DNA of 64,000 nt from the NCBI GenBank assembly GCA_030737875.1, contig CM060910.1:70874501-70938500 (forward strand), read 5' to 3'. Shown piece by piece: positions 58,236-64,000 of the stretch; within the stretch, counting starts at the first letter, position 1; each line of letters begins with the position of its first letter. The notes beneath the pieces are model-generated. The model was not told the DNA's origin, did no database searches, and saw nothing but the letters and a program-made list of their open reading frames with translations. The translations under genes and the position numbers were made by a program. Source of the DNA: Allium sativum. Taxonomy: Eukaryota; Streptophyta; Magnoliopsida; Asparagales; Amaryllidaceae.

Positions 58236-58253
58236 GACCTCCATCTAGCGCCA
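58236..58253 (-). other. Primer-binding site, TGGCGC type
   Basis: The minus strand reads TTTTGGCGCTAGATGGAGG about 19 bases after the LTR end. TGGCGC-starting PBSs are usual for Tat/Athila elements; the exact tRNA was not identified. Confidence 0.7.
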
Positions 58254-58272
58254 AAATATTAATGATATTTTT

Positions 58273-59672
58273 TGTCAACACCGGAGATAGTCCTAAGGAA
58301 ATGGACATAAGGGGAAAATGGGATTATTTAGTTCCCAAAAGCTTGAGTTAGTTCACCGTTTCGTAGGTATCCAGGTCGAAAGTCCGAAGATTAGTTATTC
58401 TTCCCTCAAGAGAGGAGTATCACGCTTCTACGATTCAAGAGCCAATGTTACCTTCAGACAAGGGTTCCCTTAGCACAACACAAGTTAGGAAGCTAAGCAA
58501 CTTGTGGAAGGGTTACAGAGTAATTAAGGATTAAGGGTAAGGCTTGCGCATGAAGCCTTTGTTGAGGAGAAATCATAAGGTAGTTAAATACCCATTGTAA
58601 GGTTTGGATTGAGAAGCACTAAAAAGCATAACACTACAATATATCACATTATAGGCAAAATAGTAAAGAACATGACAATTTATAGTGGCTCAATTCTGAT
58701 TGAACCTACGTTCACTTTAAGGTCTTTGATGATTTCATTCATAGAGGAGGTTACATAATAAATCCCCGAATTGATTTACAAATTTGGGTTAGCCCTCTTA
58801 GAAATGAGAGAAGAATTGTGGAATGAGGAAAAGACTTCCTAAAATGAGGATCTTGTGGTCTTATTTATAGGCAAATTGGGGTCCCCTTCGGGTGTGAACT
58901 TCGTAGAAGGCTCTTTCGAATGTAGAAACGAGGTTTCAGCCGCTTTTGTGACCTTCAGTTCCGGCATATGCCCCTAACATGCATTACGGTAGTAGGCTTA
59001 TGGCTCTGGGGTCGTTGGGTCTCGGTCCGCACCTGTACCTTTCAGTTTCGATAAAGGATCATAAAATCTTTGGTAATAGTAAACGGTGCCGGTTTCAGCT
59101 GCCTTTATCTCTTTCTACATAGGTCTTTATCTTCAGTTTTTATTGGCTTCCGCCACTCTATTCTTCCTTTAATGCTTGTTCCACAAGGTGTTGGTCTTAT
59201 CTACCAGTACCGAGACTGTTGATACCGATTAGCTTCTTCTTGCTCTCCATCTATTTGGGTTTTGGATCATATGCCTCAGGTAACCCCTTATTACTAGCTT
59301 TTGGTATCCAATGTAATGCTTTCAGATTTATTTCTCTGTATTCCCTTTGGTGTTTACATTGCCTTATCGGTCTCCTTTCTTGTATTGGTTATAGGCCTCC
59401 TCCCATTATGCTTGTACTGATAGAAAACATGCCACATCATCCTCCTTTCTTGCTACGATCGATATCAGAACGAAACTCTTGTGCTTAGAATCTCCTTGGC
59501 TTCCGATATCTTCTTTCGGCTTACTATTGGCTCTCGGATTCTACATCCGGCAGCTCCTTAGCTTTGCCCCTTTTCTTTGTAATTCTAGTTTCGCTGTCTG
59601 AAACCCTTTGTTCTTTCGGCTTTGGAGCTTCAACAACTTTATATTTGGCCAGTGAGAATTTTGGTGTTAACA
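58273..59672 (-). mobile_element. 5' LTR of Tat-like element (about 1.4 kb)
   Basis: On the minus strand it runs TGTTAACACC…GGTGTTGACA, near-perfect inverted ends. CTATAAATAAGACC (plus GGTCTTATTTATAG near 58857) is a minus-strand TATA box. The PBS and gag follow in the same orientation. No matching 3' LTR was found in the window. Confidence 0.8.
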
Positions 59673-60734
59673 TTACTTACACATGATATAACATTATCTT
59701 AATTCAACTTTTAGTCTTAGATTTGAAACATATATAAACAATGAACTTTGTTATCGTTTGTTTGGAGAATCAATATTTATATGGAACCTCTGTTTAATTT
59801 TATACATTTAATTTGAATTACTGATTTATTATTAGTAATGGAAGTCTACCTTTTTTGGCTACTACATAATTCTACATGTAATATTTATTCACAGACCCAA
59901 ATTTCTATAATTAATGTTTTCACTTTATTATCGATAAAAAAGATGCAGATTAATGCATGGTAAATGCATTTTCTATATATAGTTGGCTTGATATTTTTGG
60001 AACTTGAATTTGTTGGTTAATCTTGATGTAGTACGTTTGATATTTTGGTACTTTTTTTTCAACCACGAAAAGCTAGAACTACATACTTCGTAAATTTTCC
60101 ACATCATGTCTTATGTAGGTTGTTAGAAGTGTAAATACTGATAATCAAAGTCCTCTCTTGCATATAACTATAATAAAATTGTTAACTATCCAAAGAAGGT
60201 CATATGAAACAAATAACCCTAACAGCTTCTAAAATGCGAAGTCTTGAAACCATATTGCTTTGTACTGGGTTTTCAAGTGGTGTAAAAGGAGACGGTGCTA
60301 TATAATTATTTATTTTGTCAAAATAAAATTCTTCCCACTATTTATTCCAAAGTTTATTTGCTCATAGAAATTTGAGCCAAACTATATTTTTGTTTAATAT
60401 TTTTTTGTTATACGCACTTTGCTACTTTATTCAATGCCAGTGGTTTCGTTCAATGCTTTTTGTTCGACATAATATTAATAATTTCATTGATGGTGGATGG
60501 CAAAATATAATTACTGTTTGAAGTATTTTTTTTTCACTTTTTTGCACCTATGATTAATTGTGAAAATTTTCATCTGAATTATCAGTTTAAAGGATGACAT
60601 ATTATAATAAATATTAATTTATAGTCATCTTTCCACTTTTATTGTTATTAAAATTTGTAAACTTAGTAAAATACTATATTATAAATATATTTAGAAAAAA
60701 GATTCCATTATATCTTTTATTACTTTGCCGTGTT
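59673..60734. other. AT-rich spacer
   Basis: No gene was recognised; long T-runs only. Confidence 0.55.
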
Positions 60735-60768
60735 GGTATTGTTGACACTAAAAAAGTGGCACAATACC
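60735..60768. other. Hairpin-forming inverted repeat
   Basis: GGTATTGT…ACAATACC arms, extended inward by GACACT / AGTGGC with mismatches, around an A-rich loop. Confidence 0.7.
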
Positions 60769-61521
60769 CAAGAGATAAGAATGTAGAGAATTAAAGTGAA
60801 GATGAATAAACTTAAAACGAAGAGGGATGCAATCATACGCAAGTTTATTGTGGTTCGGCGTTAACGAGCCAACATCCACTTTATAATCTCTTGGTTTTAT
60901 GAAATGTTTGATTACAAATGGTAATTTCAAAGACTAATCTAAAGTACAAGACTATAAAAGTACTAAGATGCAAGGGATCAGCCAAAAGTCCTTTCCTTGA
61001 AGTTTTGAGGGGGCTATTTATAGATGCTACAGTGCTCGGGTCAACTAGGACACGTGTCACTCATCCCAAGACTATAAATTTTTTTGAAGAAGTGTTCTTT
61101 TCATGCGAAAAGATATGGCCCAGTTGTTCAATTACATAAGACAACTAATCCGATGTTCTTGGAAGGCTGGAAGCAGTCAAATAGGAGCAAGAGCAAGTCT
61201 CCAGGAAGATTTTCATGCAGAAACGAATTTGGTTTGACTTGATCGAACCGAATATTATTCGATCCGAGCCATTTGCATACATGACATCTGTCTCTTGTGA
61301 AGAAGCTCTGGATTCAGGTCAACTTATGCCTTGATCGACCCGAAAGATCGTCGAGCCGGCCGTGATTGTCATTTATCAATTGGCTTATGCAGCATTAGCT
61401 CGGATCGGCTAACTTCTTGGTCAATCCCATTTGTGGGTCGAAACGAGGCTACTCTTTATGATGATTCTGCCAAGATTCTTGGCATTTATACAATCTTGAC
61501 AGCCTTAAAGGCAGGTTAACA
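60740..61521 (-). mobile_element. Possible LTR (minus orientation), boundaries tentative
   Basis: On the minus strand the sequence would run TGTTAACC…AGTGTCAACA. It has a TATA box CTATAAATAGCCCCC (plus GGGGGCTATTTATAG near 61010), then AAGTGGATGTTGGCTCG…CCGAACCAC, which resembles LTR R/U5 sequence. No PBS, PPT or target duplication supports the ends. The ORFs at 60918 and 61331 look accidental. Confidence 0.4.
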
Positions 61522-62632
61522 CTTTACCGTCCAAAGCACGCCACGTTGTGAACGAGGCTTGCTTTTTATTTTTTGTTTCAAGTACATTCAGTTAAAAGCT
61601 TGGCCCGATCGGATCAGAAAAATGGTATGCAAGTCAGCATAAAGGCAGTACTTTGTTCGTAGGGATCGACTCATCCCCAGTCGATAAGTTGTTCAGCTCA
61701 GCGAATATTTCGGGTCAGCAAGTCAATCTGAAATATACCATGAACTATCACATCATGGCAACAAGAAGAGATACCCTATTTTGCTATAAAAGACCGGCCC
61801 ATCTTCATTATTTTACTTTTATTTTTACTGTGGCCCGATTTGAATTTTTTTCTGAGAAACAGAAAGCCATTTCTCATCGAAATTTAGCAACATCTTGTCC
61901 GATCAATCCTTAGGTAGGAATCGGTTCTTCCTTTTTTATTTTAAACCATAATTTCACATGGTTTCATGTATAAAACCATCATTTTTTCCCTCGTCTTTTG
62001 GTTTTAATCCACATTCGATGCACCCATGGCCTTATTTTCCATCTTAGAGTTTGTCAAATTCGAAGTTGAACGGCGAGGCAGCAGTTGTCAGCGGTGTTCG
62101 TTTAAGGAGCGACAACTGATGGAAGGGAAGTGGAATCACCTTCATGTTTGGCTAAGAAGATGAATATACATCTCGCTTATTGACAAAATTCAAATCTCGA
62201 CGCACTGAATATTTCAATATTACATGGCAAGAGGGAAAGGCTCATAAGAAAATTTGGATGACGTAGCAAAGGCGGATTTGAATGCGTGAAAATGTGGTAG
62301 GGGCAAGGTTCTTCCTCTTCGCTCAGAATTAGAAAGTGCCTTATCTACTACTAGAAAGTAACCCTGATTCCCATGTTAAGATTGAAACTCATGCTCAAAA
62401 AGAAAATCCTTTGCCCACTAGGGACGAAGGAACCACAAGTGGAGCAGTGGTTGCAGGGGAAGCACCTAACAGTCTTCTGGACATCATAATTTTGGAGAAA
62501 CCCTCAGGCTCTTGGTCTTGAACATTGAGCGAGAAGCAATTAAAAAGGTTGAGTGTTAAACATAACATTCCGTCAAGTGACATTTAGATTCCCCGAGAAG
62601 GAGAATTCCATCACCATCACACGAGAGGATTC
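61522..62632. other. Unassigned region
   Basis: GCTATAAAAGACC near 61785 could be a plus-strand TATA box. ORFs at 61653 and 62336 have no recognised domain. It may be the LTR or leader of the element whose ORF begins near 62633. Confidence 0.4.
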
Positions 62633-63054
62633 ATGGCACTAGCTCGCCAAATATGCACCATAGGAATCGTTCCTCCATTTCATCCCTTCATTGTCGACTT
62701 CATGAGGCACATAAGGCTGGCACCCATGTAGCTTCATCCAATTGCACTAACTTGTTTTCTTTGTGTGTTCTATATACGGATCACCTTCATCAAGCTCCAA
62801 CATTTGAAGATATGGTCATTTTCTTCAACTTCGAGCATAGAGATGATTACACCCCTTCCTTTCTTTTCTTTGAAGCTGCTCGTCGTAGAAAGATTATTGA
62901 AGACATACCCTGCAAATTGGGTGATATTAGACACGACTGGTTTGATGTCCCACAACAATCGGGATGTGCCCGCCGGTGGCTCAAATGCAGAAAGTATGAT
63001 ATCTTAATTGAATGGGCCATGGAAAAATTTATTACAGAAACTATTCTCCTTTAG
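62633..63054 (+). pseudogene. Broken ORF resembling the plant 'putative gypsy-type transposon' domain
   Basis: From ATG 62633 one frame reads IVPPFHPFIVDFMRHIRLAP, then M, a stop (TAG at 62705) and LHPIAL. A shift to the frame of the 133-codon ORF (62653-63054) gives NLFSLCVLYT, APTFEDMVIFFNFEHRDD and RRRKIIEDIPCKLGDIRHDW. The order (P-HPF-V-F…LAP-QLHP…FF…W) resembles N-terminal domains of ORFs carried by plant gypsy elements and annotated as putative gypsy-type transposon (Pfam PF04195, from memory). The function of that domain is unknown. The assignment is by pattern only. Confidence 0.5.
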
Positions 63055-63952
63055 GTGATAAGCCCGCTAAGTTGGTAGGCGGTAAGTTCCAAAGGCGCCT
63101 GGCCACTCTAGCCATCCTCTACATGAAGTTCCAAAGTATTAAGAGTGCTCGATCGATGCGCTTCTACATCGCCATCACCTCTTTGATGCCAGTAGGATCC
63201 CCTAGTGGTCGAGCTCCTCCAACAGTTGCTTAACAAATTGATGTGCTCCTAGTCAGGGAGACTTCGGCCGCTGCTACTAATATGCCCCTAGTTGAGGGGA
63301 AGTTTGCTCAGCCCTCAGTCAGAGGGAATGTGGATGTTACAGTTTGCTATCTGACAAAAGGGAAGAAAATCCCTCAAAAGAGAAATATCAAGGAGGATGA
63401 CTTTTTAAGACCCAAATAGATCCAGTTATAAGGGAAAAAGAAGGATCTCCTAAGGAAGTGGTTGACAGGAACCTCAGGGTCTCCATTTGGAGGATTCTGT
63501 CCTAAGAAAAGAGCCCTCTCCTACTGAGGCGATCAAGAAGAAGAAGTGGAATCTCCCTTTTTGGACTTGCGGGGTTTGGATATTCCAGAAAATATCCTTT
63601 CCTATCAAAATATGGATTTTGCATTTTCTACCCCAAAACCAGGCAGACGTAACTCCAGTCAAATCTAAAAAGGCAATAGCCGCATGCCAAATTCCAGGCT
63701 CTGGTTCGTTCGGGGGGTCACCTGGGGCATACAAAGCACTATACCATTTTCTCATGCATATGTTGAGTGTCGACTAAAGTCTTCTCATTGTATTGCGGGT
63801 GCCATGAAAGGAAGGCATTATTATGACCATTTCGGCTCCCTTCTGAAAATAGGTGGCCCTGCTGGTCTGACTTCTTCTCAAGGAAGACGAGATTGAGAGA
63901 GTAAAGATAGGCGATCTCGTGAGCACTGTGAAAAGGAATGAGAAAGAAAGGA
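63055..63952 (+). other. Continuation of broken element ORF, no domain recognised
   Basis: Short open stretches at 63012-63233, 63487-63777 and 63684-63896 follow in the same strand. SAPF/SLLKIGGPAGLTSS-like text near 63830 may be coiled-coil or linker parts of the same ORF. Overlapping minus-strand ORFs were left out. Confidence 0.35.
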
Positions 63953-64000
63953 TGTAACGCCCCAGCTCTATACTCGCATCAGCTAAGGCCATTGCAAGCA
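63953..64000 (+). mobile_element. Start of another gypsy LTR, cut by window end
   Basis: TGTAACGCCCCAGCTCTATA after a purine-rich AGAAAGAAAGGA looks like PPT plus a TGTAACRCCC LTR start. Only 48 bp are visible. Confidence 0.55.

Overview
The window is repeat-dense nuclear DNA of a flowering plant. No intact host gene was found. Nearly every recognisable piece is an LTR retrotransposon or part of one: Ty1-copia RNase H and gag-protease, Ty3-gypsy chromovirus (Tekay-like) gag-pol with chromodomain, and Tat-type gag. There is also a tRNA-derived SINE present twice and a two-exon fragment of a plant GH1 beta-glucosidase with intact GT-AG splice sites. Primer-binding sites of the plant iMet type, TG...CA LTR ends, AT-rich spacers and in-frame stops all fit old plant intergenic heterochromatin. 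The species cannot be told from the sequence.

Left third (1-18.5 kb): a three-level nest. A copia element is interrupted at 511/15829 by a ~5.1 kb solo LTR (512-4874 plus 15070-15828). That LTR is itself interrupted by a complete non-autonomous element (4875-15064) with two ~4.1 kb LTRs, a 2.0 kb internal region, PBS, PPT and a perfect 5-bp target duplication TGTGG. Removing both insertions restores the copia reading frame at the junction.

Middle (15.9-37.6 kb): a second long-LTR family in minus orientation. Two LTRs (A 18466-23674, B 24721-29777) flank a 1.05 kb non-coding internal region, and a third LTR (C 32277-37624) stands alone. The ~2.5 kb stretch left of LTR A (copia tail, SINE, TA microsatellite) recurs left of LTR C, so the locus went through a tandem rearrangement. 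A and C share a ~0.73 kb deletion that B lacks.

Right part (37.6-64 kb): the GH1 fragment (38436-38690, minus), a 3.1 kb gag-protease-only copia element (39565-42682), arrays of short hairpin-forming repeats, a decayed chromovirus (46908-54122) missing the RT-thumb/RNase H part, three minisatellite families (54.7-56.2 kb), a minus-strand Tat-like element (56.7-59.7 kb), a broken ORF resembling the plant 'putative gypsy-type transposon' domain (62.6-63.05 kb), and the first bases of another LTR at the window end.

A recurring theme is that unrelated LTRs carry short tandem arrays whose unit contains an inverted repeat. The elements do not work together as a pathway; the layout records insertion, decay and recombination. 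Boundaries were read by eye, and percent identities were not computed.
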